DNA from: Limonium bicolor
Lineage: Eukaryota > Streptophyta > Magnoliopsida > Caryophyllales > Plumbaginaceae
Direction of reading: 5' to 3'
NCBI GenBank assembly: GCA_023374045.1
Contig: CM041779.1
Location: 295,936,167 to 296,000,166, forward strand
DNA length: 64,000 nucleotides
Below are positions 36,097 through 47,081 of the stretch, piece after piece (the stretch's first letter is position 1; every line of letters starts with the position of its first letter). A model generated the notes under the pieces. That model did not search any database and was not told the origin of the DNA. It saw only the letters and a program-made list of their open reading frames with translations. A program made the translations under genes and the position numbers.

Positions 36097-39000
36097 TGAA
36101 ATACCCCAAACTAATAAAACATGGATTAAACATCTAATCAAATTAATTAAGGCCTAAACATGCCTTAAAAGTCAATTGAGAACAACAATGGTCAACACAA
36201 AGCAAGAATTGCACCCTTTGACCGTTGAGGGTAAATACATACCCAAATGAACTTATTAGGACCTAAAATTTTGTCCTAAATATATTAACACATAAAGGAA
36301 TGTACTAAAATTATTGGAAAACGCTCCAAAACGAAGAACAAGCATTAACATGCTTAAAGGTCAAGTAGGGCAAAAATGTGCTCTAAGAAACCTTAAAGGT
36401 CTTATGACCTATATTTGATATAGCATTGGATTCATAAGATCAATTATCATGTAAGGAACACAATGAAACCGTTCTCAAAGAAAACCAAGCTCAGAAACAC
36501 CTTGGGACACAAAATGTGCACTAAAACACCTTAAAGCACGTTTTTGTGTATGAGCTCTAAGATATTGACTTTTTGTCACTTTAAAGACTAGATTACATTC
36601 TTTATAACATTAATGTGACATGATAGACTATATTATAAAGTATAAATCAAAGTTTAAAAATAAAATCAAAATGAGTGATTTTGGGTGAATAGTACCCAAA
36701 GATAACATTTAATTACTTAACTTAAACCATGGTCAAATGTCATCCATTGACCAAGCCATCCATTGCCGCCCACTTAGCTGTCATCCTTACCCATTAGTAA
36801 CATAAATATCTAGCCAATCTAATGAATCACCATTTACTATTTCATAAAGTAACATTAAATGACATAAAAAGCATAATTAGCTTTCTTACCTCATTACCTT
36901 CTTTCCCAGCCGACTCCAGCAGCCTCCACTCTCTCTTTTTCTCCTCCATTACCGTAGGAAGTCACCAAGTGCAGAGAAGAACACCTTGCTACCTAGGTAA
37001 GCTTATTAAGCCATTTTATGTTCATTCTCTTCACTTTTCTTTCCTTTTCCATGGAGCTAAGAATCAACCATTTCCATCCATGGTTCTAGGTTGTTTTGGA
37101 GGTTAAAAGGAGTGTGTTTCTCGGCTGTAACAAGGGAATAAGGAGGAGAATTCTAATCTTGATCTTTTAAGGTAAAAATGTGCTTTAAGCACTTATCTCT
37201 TCATTCCTTTCATCTCCGGTTGGAAAGTTTGATTTCCTAGGCTTATAATCTTCTTCTTCACATGCTTATTCAGTTGGTATTCAAGAGCTTCAAGGAATAG
37301 CCAAATCCATGCCAAGAACACCATTTTTGGTATCTTAATCAAGGTAAAATTAGCCATCTTCTAATTTGAGTTATACCGGTTTTATGCCTTGGTTTAGTAG
37401 CTCTTTTCATGCTCTTTTTTTTCTGTAAAAATAGGCCGAAGATCACCTTTGCTTGCCTTGGTATTTTAAGGTAAATTTTACCTTGAAAATATACATTAAA
37501 CACTTCTAATGGTTAGCTCTTGTTTGGCGACTAATCATGCCTTAATTGCTGTTTGAAAACATGTAAATAAAGCTGTGGAAAATTTATTCCTAAGCAGCCG
37601 TGGCCAAACAAGGCCTATACTTGGCAAAAATATGGTATAAATCACTTAAACCTTCACTTGGTATATTAATATGTGTTTATACATGTATATATATGATTGC
37701 CGTGAGTGAACAAGGTATAAGAGGTCATATTTTGACCTTAGGTGGTTAAGAAATGATTTGGTAAATTATATAAGTAATTAATTAACATAATTGTCAAATT
37801 TAAGACATTATGTGGAAAATTGGTAAATATGGAAAACTATATGGTGAGGCCGAGAGTTTAATGCATTTTTGGGCATTTATGTGTAATTTATTTTATAAGC
37901 TAATGTTTGTATTAAGGCCATGTACTTTAGGCCATTTTATTTATGTATTTATAAGGTTTTATTTAAGTTTAGGTAATAAATATATATTACCGCAAAGAAT
38001 TAGGGGTTATACCATAATTAAATTAAATTTGGGGGCTATATAATAATAAAGCCGAAAATTAGAGGTTTAAATGAGTTTGAATAAAAATTATAAGATTTTA
38101 TAATGTTTTGGGGTTAAATGGTAATTTCTGGAAAATATGGGTATAAACCGTAATATATGGGAATTAATGGTCAAGGCAATATTAAGGAGGTCAACCTTGA
38201 CCATATGGTAGGCTTTGACCAAATTAGATAAGTTAAATAACTTATTTAAGGTTTTATAATAAGATAAAGTATTTGATTGTAACATTTTTATAACATATGG
38301 GGTAAATATGTTATTACCGAAAGTTAAGGGTGTAAAATGGTATTATAAGCACCCATGGGCAATTAGGAATTTTTAGGAATTTATTGGGTTGATTTTGGAA
38401 TTAAAATAAACTATATATGTATAATATATAGTTATTATGTCATTATGACACTTTCGATAAATATATGTGGTGGAATAGCAAATACCGAAAGTATATGGGT
38501 TAGTAATAATAAATATAACCCTTTGGTGAAGTTTGGTGAATTTTAGAATAATATAAGAGTATTTAATAATATATGTGTATAATATATAGTTTTAATGATA
38601 TTATAAAAGTATATGTTATAAAGTGGGTCGCATTGTGATTATAGAAAGTTGGTGGGTTGAAAAATAATATTGACCATATATAGGGTATGTTCGCAATTTA
38701 AAATAATGTATAACCATAGGTTATATTAATATTAAGGTTTAAAATGTTATAATATATGATATATATGACATAACATTTCATATGTGGTCAAATTGTAAAT
38801 TTGGAAAGTTAAAAGGGTTGGAAATTAATTTATAAACAAACATGGTCTGTTCGGTATTTTACAAATGTAAAACCATAGGTTTTACCATTTTATAAGTTAA
38901 AAATGTTATATTATATGGTATATAAAACATGGTATAAATTATGGGGTGATTTTGTAAATAAATAAAACTATGGGTTATGGAAAAGAATAAGCTTTAAATG

Positions 39001-40342
39001 TATATGCCTATGCGGCAATATAAATAGTTTTGTATAAAAACTATAGGTTGTAAGTTAAAGGAAATAAAAATATCATATTACATGATATTAGAATATGGTA
39101 TAACATTACATAATGTTATGTGGTCAAAATAAAATTTAAATGAAATATAGTGCTGTACCGAAAATATTAAGGTTGGAAAATGAATTTTAGACTATGGTCT
39201 ACAATGTTATAACAATTATATGGTAATAATGGGATTTAAATGGTATTAATATAAGTAAGGATATTGACATTAAATAATGTGACAAACTATAAATAAATAA
39301 GATTTATAAACTAAGGTTTATATTGAATAAACCTTAGGAGTTGTAATTATACAACATAAAATGTTACATAATATTAGGATAATAATCTTAATATAAGTTG
39401 TATAATATAATACAACTAATGGGAATAATCATCTAATATAAGATGATAAAATGTAACATATAATATAAGAGTTTTACAACTCATGAAACTTACCTATATT
39501 GGTAAATATATACATATGCGAGAATAATGTATATAAGGATGGATATATATTATGGTTGGAAACCATATATTATAATGGTGGAGATTATTACATGAATATA
39601 GTTTACAAACTATAAGTTATAAGTTTTTGAGTTCAAATATGGTTATTACAAGATTAATGGATTATATAATACAATGTATTATAATGGATGGTGGAAAAAT
39701 AATATTATATAATGAATAATCATGCATGTATTCATGCAACAATAGGTTATATACCTAAGTTTGATGATGGACAAGATTAAAGAAATATAATGAATTAAAT
39801 TCAACAGTCGAAACACTACGACCTACGAGTTTAGTAACAAAGCCGACTAGTTTAGAGAAACCCGTAACAATTAACAGTAGAAATCCGGGGATGAACTGTC
39901 GGGGTTACTTGTTATTCGGAAATACCGGATTTAGTTAGTCATGGAGACCGACTTATAGTTTTATTACAGTCTAGATCGTACTTCAGACGAAGGCGCTTGG
40001 CGAGCTAGTGGTCTACACTATGCATCCTTGGTCTAAGGTGTACGGTATGTAAAGGGGTTTGATCCGGGTTGTCCTGAGGAATTCCTTGGGCTCGGATTTG
40101 GTTGATATAACTTGTGTGTTATGTGTGTGGATACGTGTATGTGATTATGTGTTACTGCATTAATTATTTATGCACGAGCGTCCTACAGGACTAACACTAC
40201 GTCGATTATAGATCGACTTATATAAACATACATATGCGTTTAATGTGATGACATGACGGTTACTTGATATAATACCCTTAGTATTAATATTAAGTATAAG
40301 GTAAACTAAGTAAAACACTTAGGTACGAGTCACGACATTGTC
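36097..40342 (+). repeat. 3' LTR of element D, cut at its 3' end
   Basis: This starts TGAAATACCCC and is colinear with LTR A, with moderate divergence. It is interrupted after 'cacgacattgtc' by the inverted LTR H. The TATA block is at 40219-40226. The A+T-rich middle has no gene. Its last about 1.1 kb is missing from the window. Confidence 0.85.
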
Positions 40343-40461
40343 TGTAACACCCCTACTACAACAATACACTTAATAACCATTTTGCAGCGGAAAACATACA
40401 TCATCACATTACTTAGCTCGTTGGCGTTACACGCCGTTAGCCACCCACGTGGCTAACAAGG
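40343..40461 (-). repeat. Inverted LTR H, left part
   Basis: The plus strand starts TGTAACACCCC, the reverse complement of the common LTR end. It continues with the reverse of the end segments seen in LTR G ('gcagcggaaaa', 'gccacccacgtggc'). Element B inserted after CAAGG. Confidence 0.75.
40457..40461. repeat. Target site duplication of element B, left copy
   Basis: CAAGG precedes the LTR start of B at 40462 and recurs at 54782-54786. Confidence 0.92.
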
Positions 40462-43400
40462 TGAAATACCCCGTAATTAAAAATAGTGATTAATTAGGCT
40501 AATGAATAATTTAGAAGCTTAATTAAGTGTAAATAATCATGAGGGAACAAATCCCGAAGAAAACGGACCCTTAAAACGAATCAAAATCACTAACGAACCT
40601 TAAAGCACGTTTTTCGAGGTAACCGGGAAAACGTGTCTTAAAGCGGGTCGAATAGACTTGTAACAATTTTGGTCAACTAAATAATCATTAATAAATATTA
40701 GTGAAGCTTTAGAACCAATAAAATCAATAAAACGAGAAATTAGTAAAAACTGTCAAAAACGGGAAATTGTGGGGTAGAAACATAAATAACCAAAACATAT
40801 GTGTCCACTTTGAAAATAAAAAGTAAAAGTGATATGTGTGTGCTGTGTGTGTCCGATTGGGACTCCCCCTCTCTCACACTCTCTCACACACTCACTTACT
40901 CATTTACTAAACAACAAAATAATAAAGTGACTCACATTACTACTTTATTCTCTCACACTCTCTCTCCTATCTCTATTCTTTTCTCTCACGTAGAACCCCC
41001 ACCCCACACTCTCTCTTTTCTCCTTTCTTCTTCCCCATGCGATTTCCATGGAGTTTTGAAGACCCACTCACAAACTCTATCTTCTCTCATCTTGTAACCC
41101 TCTTGAACCTTCTCCAAAAATTATAAAAACTACACCATTGGAATCCTCTCATCAAGAGCTACACTCCTATCTTTCCAAAATTCGAAAACAACAACTTTCA
41201 TCTCCATGGGTATGGAGCATTTGGAGCTTCAAGACCACCATTAGAACCACCTCATTCTCCTTGTTCTTTTGAGGTAAAAATATTCTTAAAACTCCATCTT
41301 TTTCTAGCCCTTGTGGGCAAAACGAAATTTAAACTAAACCCTTGCTTGCTCCTTGTGTATCTAGCCGATTTTGGCATTGTTGGTGGAGCTTAAATCTTAC
41401 TCTTGAGCTATTACAAGCATTACTTATACCCTTGGAAGGTAATATAAATTCTAAACCCTAAAACCTACAGTGGAACTTACATAATGGTTAGGGTTAAATT
41501 GTGTATTAAAATGGTGTATTGAAATGTATATGTGAATGGGCTGTAGTGTTAGAATCTTGGTTGCTAAACCGGTGGGAAGAGGAAGAGGAAGGAAAGAGAG
41601 AAGGAAGAAGGAAGAAACAAGAAGAGAAAAACAACTTGAAGAAGAACAAGGTAAAATGATGCTCTCTTGTGTAGTTTAGTAATGCATTATGTAACAGATT
41701 TTTAGGAGTAAAAATATGTATTGTAAAATGGTAATGTAGTAGTAGTGTAATGTGTAGGAGAATATAAGTATTTTGAACCTTTAAAAGACATTTAAAACTT
41801 GTTGAAACATGGATGGGAATTAATGTTTGAGTGCAGGAATTTAGAGTGTGTTAGTGTTGGTAATTGTGTATGGGAGCCTTGTATATGAATGCTATTGAAA
41901 CAGGTGGATTGGGTAACAATATGTGGGTATCAACATTGTGGTGAGAGTATAAAATATAGGGGAGGTCATGGCAAAATTTACCTAGGAATAGAACACTTAA
42001 GAGATTAGGAACTAGGTGAATGGCATAGGTTGTAACAGATCTTAATAGAGAAAGATAGAGGGTATATTAGGAGAGATAGTCAATGTAGTTGTGATGTATT
42101 AGAGGTGTTAGGAATGACATTAGAAGAGGGAGTTATAGAAGGGGAGTGTTAGTATCAAAATCTGTAGCAAAATGCATTAAGGAAGGAAACAAGGTAAGTG
42201 TTGAATAGAAACTTAGAGAATTGTGTATATAAGTTAGTATAGAATTATGTAATGAATTAGGAAATGAATTAGCATGATTTAGAGTGTTTAAATTGCACTA
42301 AAACATGTTAGGATGTATGTAGGAAGATTGGGGAAGCAATGGGTGAAATTGGGAAAAGAAAAATAAGGTCTGTAGCACAATCTGCTGCCGTCCGACCCAG
42401 AGCCTGGATCGGACAGTGGGTCGGACGGGGCTTAGGCAACGACAATAAACCTTTCTGGAACGGTCCGACCCAGGACCGTGAGTCGGACATGGGTCGGACA
42501 GGCAAAAAAAAAATCTGTGTCGAAGTTACTGACTTCGTCCGACCCAGAGTCAGTGGGTCGGACGGAGCTTGGACACGGGACCGAAACCTTCTGGAACGGT
42601 GCGACCCAGAGGAGTATGGGTCGGACAGAATAGTGCTGGGTCGGACGGGAAGAATTTCAGAGACGGGAACCTACTGGAACGGTCCGACCCAGGGCTTGGG
42701 TCGGACGCTGGGTCGGACAACCCATAACTTACAAAAAAAAAAACTGTAAGCTTATAACTAGTATATATATATATGTATACCCACCTATACATATGTACAT
42801 ATATATGTAAGTAAACCATCGTTAAGTAATTGAAAGTAAGTAAATAAAATGTTAGTATAGGAACGTAAAGACTTAGTAAGTATGGGTTAGGAAACGTAAG
42901 AGTAATCGAATTGAGTTAATGACAGTTAGATTAATCATTCGATTGTATGTATATCATAGGATTTGATTTGTGACACCGGAGGAACGTTCGGAAACACGTA
43001 CAACGGTGAACGGTATGAATTCCTCATGCCCCGTATGCTATCTTGGTTACTCTGATTTGTGTGTTGTGTGCTAATTGATCATCAAATAAGATAAATGCAC
43101 GAATCGGAGTTATCATGTTTACTTGTGAATATGTAGTGCTGTATATTGGTGTATAGTTTTCTTAATTCTTAGTTTGTATAATTCATGAAATGTATGGATG
43201 AATATGAATGTGTGTATGAATGTTGTACTGTACTGTGACCGATTGTGATTGTGCTTGGACTTCTAACTTATTCCTAACAAGCTAACCAATCTAACTTAAA
43301 TTGGTAATTAAATTGGAATGAGTAGAAGTCCGATATAGTTTCGGCCACGCGTGAGGATGCGGAGTCACGAGAGGTTGGCTCCAATTCCTGACTCTTAAAC

Positions 43401-44330
43401 TAGTTCGTGGCCCAAATCCCTTAAGTGGGTAGCATCCCGGATTGGTGAGTCAAGTAAATCCCGGAGGTGGGACGGCGTAGTCCCCAGGGCCGGAGGTCAT
43501 ACCGACTTAACTTGAGTATAAGTAAGTAAGTAAGAATGAGTAAGTAAAGTAAGTGAAAGTGAGCATGTGCAAGTAAGAGGAAGTAAGTGAAATGAGTAAA
43601 AGAGTAAACAGCATTCCGATTAACCCGGATGCGTAATTTGGCTAACACCGTGAAGGTAAGTATTGTATGCACTATTGTATTGGTGCCTTGAATTGTGTAA
43701 AGAAATGAGTATGCATGTACGTTGTATGAAAAACATGTATGTATGAAATTAATGAATCGCATGTTTAGTGGGCGTCAAATAGTCGGCGTGCCCTAGCTAG
43801 CACGCGGTATATGCGGAGTTTATGCGCAGCTTTTGCTGAGCCCGTTGGGGCACCGTTTTTACTACACGCAGGTACTCGAGAAGGATGAAGAGGACGAGGA
43901 GTTTTATTTTGATTTCCTTTTGGGCTGTAAACATTGAATGATGATTGGTGTACTAAGTAGTACACGGCTGTAAGTTTTTGTTAGCTGGTGTACCATGGGG
44001 TACACCTTTTTGGATTGGGGTATAGATGAGTAGCTTGTAGAAACTCATTCTTTTGGGAAGTTTGAATTGGGATGTAATTGAATACACTTAAATACTCGGT
44101 GATCCATTGATGTAAGTATTCGGTATGTGGTATTTTGGTAAGTAATATAATAGCTCGGTATATTATGTTCATCAGACCGTTACTGTAAGTAAGGTAAGCC
44201 TAGCTAGCCGTATGGGCGGTTAGCGGCGTTGTACCACCCGCCGCAGTACGTAGTAGTATTCCGCTGCGAACTGGTAGGATTAATAGGACAATTAGACGTT
44301 AAGCGCAGGAGTGACGGTAGGGGTGTTACA
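40462..44330 (+). repeat. 5' LTR of element B
   Basis: This runs from TGAAATACCCC to GTGTTACA. Near 40860-41090 a CT-rich tract resembles a plant promoter/leader region. Donor-like GT sites follow at 41274, 41439, 41651 and 42194, and an acceptor-like CGCAG lies at 43867-43871. A GTCCGACCC cluster lies at 42384-42722, a TA repeat near 42760 and GTAA-type repeats near 43515-43600. No protein is supported. Confidence 0.93.
42384..42722. repeat. GTCCGACCC/GGGTCGGAC cluster in 5' LTR of B
   Basis: About a dozen direct and inverted copies of GTCCGACCC are spaced irregularly, with 'ctggaacggtccgacc' repeated. The 3' LTR copy is at 52815-53150 and differs by small gains and losses of repeat units. 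Confidence 0.8.
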
Positions 44331-44335
44331 AAAAG

Positions 44336-44347
44336 TGGTATCAGAGC
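44336..44347 (+). promoter_or_regulatory. Primer binding site of B (tRNA-iMet)
   Basis: TGGTATCAGAGC lies five bases after the LTR. Bases 44340-44363 form an inverted repeat with 10-bp arms (ATCAGAGCGT / ACGCTCTGAT) and an AGTA loop, overlapping the primer site. Confidence 0.92.
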
Positions 44348-45224
44348 GTAGTAACGCTCTGATGTCCTTAGTTACCGAGCATAGGGGATTACCGAGTTAG
44401 GATTTCAACCGTCTTAAGACGGATACTTAGAAACCTAAATAGGAACTACCGTTGTTAACAACGGATACCCTTGACATTCTTAGGAACGATACCTTGTTTA
44501 AATTCCAAGACCTTTGAGTCATATCTTGCGGAGCCTAATGTAACTGCTAAATGTTCAGATGTCCGGAAGAGGTCCAGGTCGCCCTAGAGGAGGGGGCAAT
44601 GACAGACCCGGCACACAGACGATAGCGGAAATCATCGCTGCCACGGTAGCACAGATGCTACCATAAGTAATCCAAGCTATGCAACAAACTCAACAAAATC
44701 AGCAGACACAAGCGGGACCAATCCCTCCCCCTCCACCCAGAGAAGCTAACTGGGTAAAAGCTGTAGCGGAACTCCGCCCTCCTTGCTTTAGGGGCGAGAG
44801 TGATCCGGCTAAGCTAGAGGCCTACATCTCCGAGATGGAGACAGCCTTTGAAACCCTCGAAGCTCCTGCTGGAGTTCGAGTCAGAGTAGCAGCCTACTAC
44901 TTAAAAGATGCAGCCATGGATTGGTGGAAACTAATCAAACATGAGCACATCAGCGACCCCACCTTCGATTGGGAGTCTTTTGCATCACTCCTCCGATCAA
45001 AATACTATCCGGAACATGTAAAGACTAAGAAAAGGCTAGAGCTGGACGCCTTGAAGATGACAGACAAGATGTCTGTGGATGAGTACTACAGAACCTTCAC
45101 TTTTATTCTCCGTCTTCTACCCGACCTTGGGTACACCGGCCAGGTGTTGGTCGATCGCTTCTATGGCGGTCTGAGCCATCGCCTACGGTACGGTATGGGC
45201 TACACCAGATTTACCTCCCTTCAG

Positions 45225-45336
45225 GTAAATATCGGTCAACCCTTAGTATCATTTCAATTCCTTAAATTCCTTGAATTCCTTGAATCTCCTCTTATCCCTT
45301 CTTAAATGAGAATCCCGGCTAATACCTGAACTTCAG
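45225..45336 (+). other. Inferred gag intron 1 of B
   Basis: CAG/GTAAAT to CTTCAG/GAG, 112 bp, contains stops in the gag frame. The exons on both sides join at LQ/ECYHAAS, exactly where A and D have IQ/ECYDAAS or its equivalent around their first intron. Confidence 0.8.
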
Positions 45337-45616
45337 GAGTGTTATCACGCGGCTTCTCGCGTTGAGATCACTTGCCAACTACGGGATGAAGAAACCGCGC
45401 TGAAGCGCAAGGCAAACAGCAAGAACACAAGTGCCAAGGAGCAGAACCAGGGGAAAAGCTGGAAGAAGAAGAAGGGAAAGTTCTTCGGTCAGACCTCCAA
45501 GAACTTCCCAAGTGAGAGCAGTGCCCATGCTGAGCAGGGCAAACCAGTTGAGCTTCTTCAGCTTGGTTCATCTGCACCGGTGGCTGCCAAGCCACTGAGA
45601 TCACACCCACCAAAGG

Positions 45617-45701
45617 GTAAACTTCTATTCCTAAATCGTATTCTTACAAGTACCATATCTAGTATACCCACGCACACATGTGCTAACCCTCTAAACCTCA
45701 G
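45617..45701 (+). other. Inferred gag intron 2 of B
   Basis: AAGG/GTAAAC to CCTCAG/GTT, 85 bp, phase 1. The joined exons read PLRSHPPKG/SGSD. Element A has the same site as its third intron (PLRSAPPKG/TGQP). Confidence 0.8.
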
Positions 45702-46182
45702 GTTCTGGCTCAGATTTCACCAAAACCTTCTCCGACGGCCGCACCTATGTGTGCAGAAAATGCAACCAAGACCATCCCGGCAAGGACTGCTATGGGAGAG
45801 AAATCAAGTGCTACAACTACCAGAAACCAGGACACACGGCCAACAGATGCCCAGAGAACGCCAAGCAAAAAGGGAACTTCCAAAGCTACAAGTAGAGGGA
45901 AGGCAAGGAGGTTGCATCTGGCGATGCACCGACCCAGCAGGCACCGCAGGGACAGGGATCCTGGGGACCTCAGAGGGGTGCACCTCAGAGGCAGCCTGTC
46001 CTTCATGTTATCGACCGTGATGGGTCCGGTTCTAAGTCCGGTCCAGGTAATTAATCTAAACCTTTAATCCTTGGAGTAGCATGACTAAGTAGTAGAGTAA
46101 CTGTTTGAATGAATGATGAGTAAATAAAATGAAGTGTGTATTAAGCATGAAAAGAAGTAGTTGAAACTAGTACTCACCGTAG

Positions 46183-46941
46183 ATGGAATTTGTAACCTTA
46201 GCAAGCTTTAGTATCTGTTATCCGATACCGGTAAACCTGAATCAAGAGGAGACCAACATCACCAACCACTACTACACCAACGAACAGTGTCAGGTCATCC
46301 GACCAGGTATGATCTTATTAAGGGGATACCTGACACCCGAAGCGCAAATCTCAATCATCCGACGATGCAACGAGCTAGGAACGGGTCAAGGTGGATTTTA
46401 CACACCCGAATTCCCCAGTGGAGCGAAGATGAAGCTAAAAATGATGTGCTTGGGAAAGGACTGGAATCCTTATACCAAGACATACCAGGAGACACGACCA
46501 CAAGATGGAGCAACGCCACCGACAATACCTCTAGAGTTTCAGACACTCGTCACACAAGTAGTAGAACTTGCACAACAATGCGAACATGATCCGATCCCCG
46601 CACTGGAAGCGGACCTCTGTATCATCAACTTCTATGAGAAAGAAGGACGACTTGGGTTACACCAAGACAAGGACGAGACAGCGGAATCTCTTGAACAAGG
46701 AGTGCCCGTAGTGTCTTGGTCCATTGGTGATGACGCCGTATTCCTGTATAGCGAGCAGAAGCGTGTGGACCTCGCACAGAAACTGGTATTGAGATCAGGA
46801 GATGTCCTAATCATGGGTGGAAACTCTAGGATGCTGTATCACGGGATCAACAAGATCAAACTGAATACGGCACCGCCGGCAATAGTCAATGCCACACACA
46901 TGAAACCAGGACGCCTGAACCTTACCTTTAGAAAGTATTAA
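46183..46941 (+). CDS. AlkB-family Fe(II)/2-oxoglutarate dioxygenase, ALKBH1-like, captured
   Basis: The ORF has 252 codons, no introns and is intact. The core fold starts near residue 39 (RPGMILLRGYL). MCLGKDWNPYTKTY is at 88-101. NFY at 149-151 matches the AlkB N-x-Y that touches 2-oxoglutarate. The iron ligands are His160 and Asp162 in LGLHQDKDE, and His220 in MLYHGI. Arg244 and Arg250 in RLNLTFR bind 2-oxoglutarate and substrate. AlkB enzymes oxidatively remove methyl groups from bases in DNA or RNA. The layout with MCLG-x2-W and SGDVLIMGG is closest to plant ALKBH1-like proteins, as judged by eye. The start codon follows an AG. A later Met at residue 43 is inside the domain, so the first ATG is preferred. 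It shares strand with gag and pol and sits between them. Substrate and expression are unknown. Confidence 0.92.
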   Translation: MEFVTLASFSICYPIPVNLNQEETNITNHYYTNEQCQVIRPGMILLRGYLTPEAQISIIRRCNELGTGQGGFYTPEFPSGAKMKLKMMCLGKDWNPYTKTYQETRPQDGATPPTIPLEFQTLVTQVVELAQQCEHDPIPALEADLCIINFYEKEGRLGLHQDKDETAESLEQGVPVVSWSIGDDAVFLYSEQKRVDLAQKLVLRSGDVLIMGGNSRMLYHGINKIKLNTAPPAIVNATHMKPGRLNLTFRKY

Positions 46942-47010
46942 ATTCATAGTATCATGTAATGTGTTAGTAACATGTATTAGAGACACGGTATGTATGATGG
47001 TTGGTTTATC

Positions 47011-47016
47011 AATAAA
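47011..47016 (+). promoter_or_regulatory. Possible polyadenylation signal after AlkB
   Basis: AATAAA lies 70 bp after the AlkB stop, inside the intron, with T/G-rich sequence around it. It could end an AlkB transcript or be a relic of the captured mRNA. The hexamer alone is weak evidence in plants. Confidence 0.35.
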
Positions 47017-47081
47017 GAGCAGTGTTGATTTAATTCCACTTGTGTCCACCATCAATACTTAACCACTTGTGAATTCAATAG

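Larger units (their letters stand above)
6302..40342 (+). mobile_element. Element D: old Tekay-type LTR retrotransposon, nest host
   Basis: Its pieces are the gag remnant (6302-8046), the interior (33754-36096) and a 3' LTR (36097-40342). Interior and LTR match element A closely in order and sequence, so A and D belong to one family. D is split by A, whose 3' LTR is itself split by F, and it is ended on the right by the inverted LTR H. The 5' LTR is missing: LTR C, which abuts the gag, is too different from the D 3' LTR to be its pair. Confidence 0.75.
44559..46054 (+). pseudogene. gag of element B (Tekay-type), three exons, two stops
   Basis: The start is MSGRGPGRPRGGG. Exon 1 (44559-45224) holds the gag domain (DAAMDWWKLIKHEH, LLRSKYYPEH, SVDEYYRTF). 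Inferred introns at 45225-45336 and 45617-45701 have GT/AG ends. Exon lengths of 666, 280 and 345 bp give phases 0, 1 and 1, matching element A. Exon 3 carries one knuckle, CRKCNQDHPGKDC, and a second in which a Cys is Tyr (CYNYQKPGHTANRC). In-frame stops are TAA at 44664-44666 and TAG at 45893-45895. If the next intron is kept, Gag ends at TAA 46052-46054. Product: capsid/nucleocapsid precursor. Confidence 0.87.
46047..47081 (+). other. Inferred 1,035-bp intron between gag and pol, housing AlkB
   Basis: The donor is CCAG/GTAATT and the acceptor is TTCAATAG/GTTG. Exon 3 ends in phase 1 and the next exon resumes in phase 1. Removal therefore joins gag to the protease region in one frame ([12 protein letters not shown]) without a frameshift. 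Keeping it adds two codons and a stop at 46052-46054. The whole AlkB ORF, its AATAAA signal and an AG directly before the AlkB ATG lie inside. This arrangement parallels the gag-pol intron known in Ogre elements. Splicing itself is not shown by the sequence. Confidence 0.72.

Noticed and set aside
40801..41097. 98-codon frame in the B LTR (89 codons in the other LTR)
   Set aside because: It lies over a CT-rich tract, differs by indels between LTRs and reads as serine/threonine/leucine-rich low complexity. More likely leader sequence.
42308..42819. Frames over the GTCCGACCC cluster in B LTRs, including 52726-53235
   Set aside because: Repeat-derived; length and frame change between the two LTRs.
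43421..43762. Minus-strand 113-codon frame, also at 53856-54197
   Set aside because: Copied with the LTR, low complexity from GTAA-type repeats, no domain.
46355..46814. Minus-strand frames and a second plus frame over AlkB
   Set aside because: Shadows of the AlkB ORF; only the 46183 frame shows conserved enzyme motifs.
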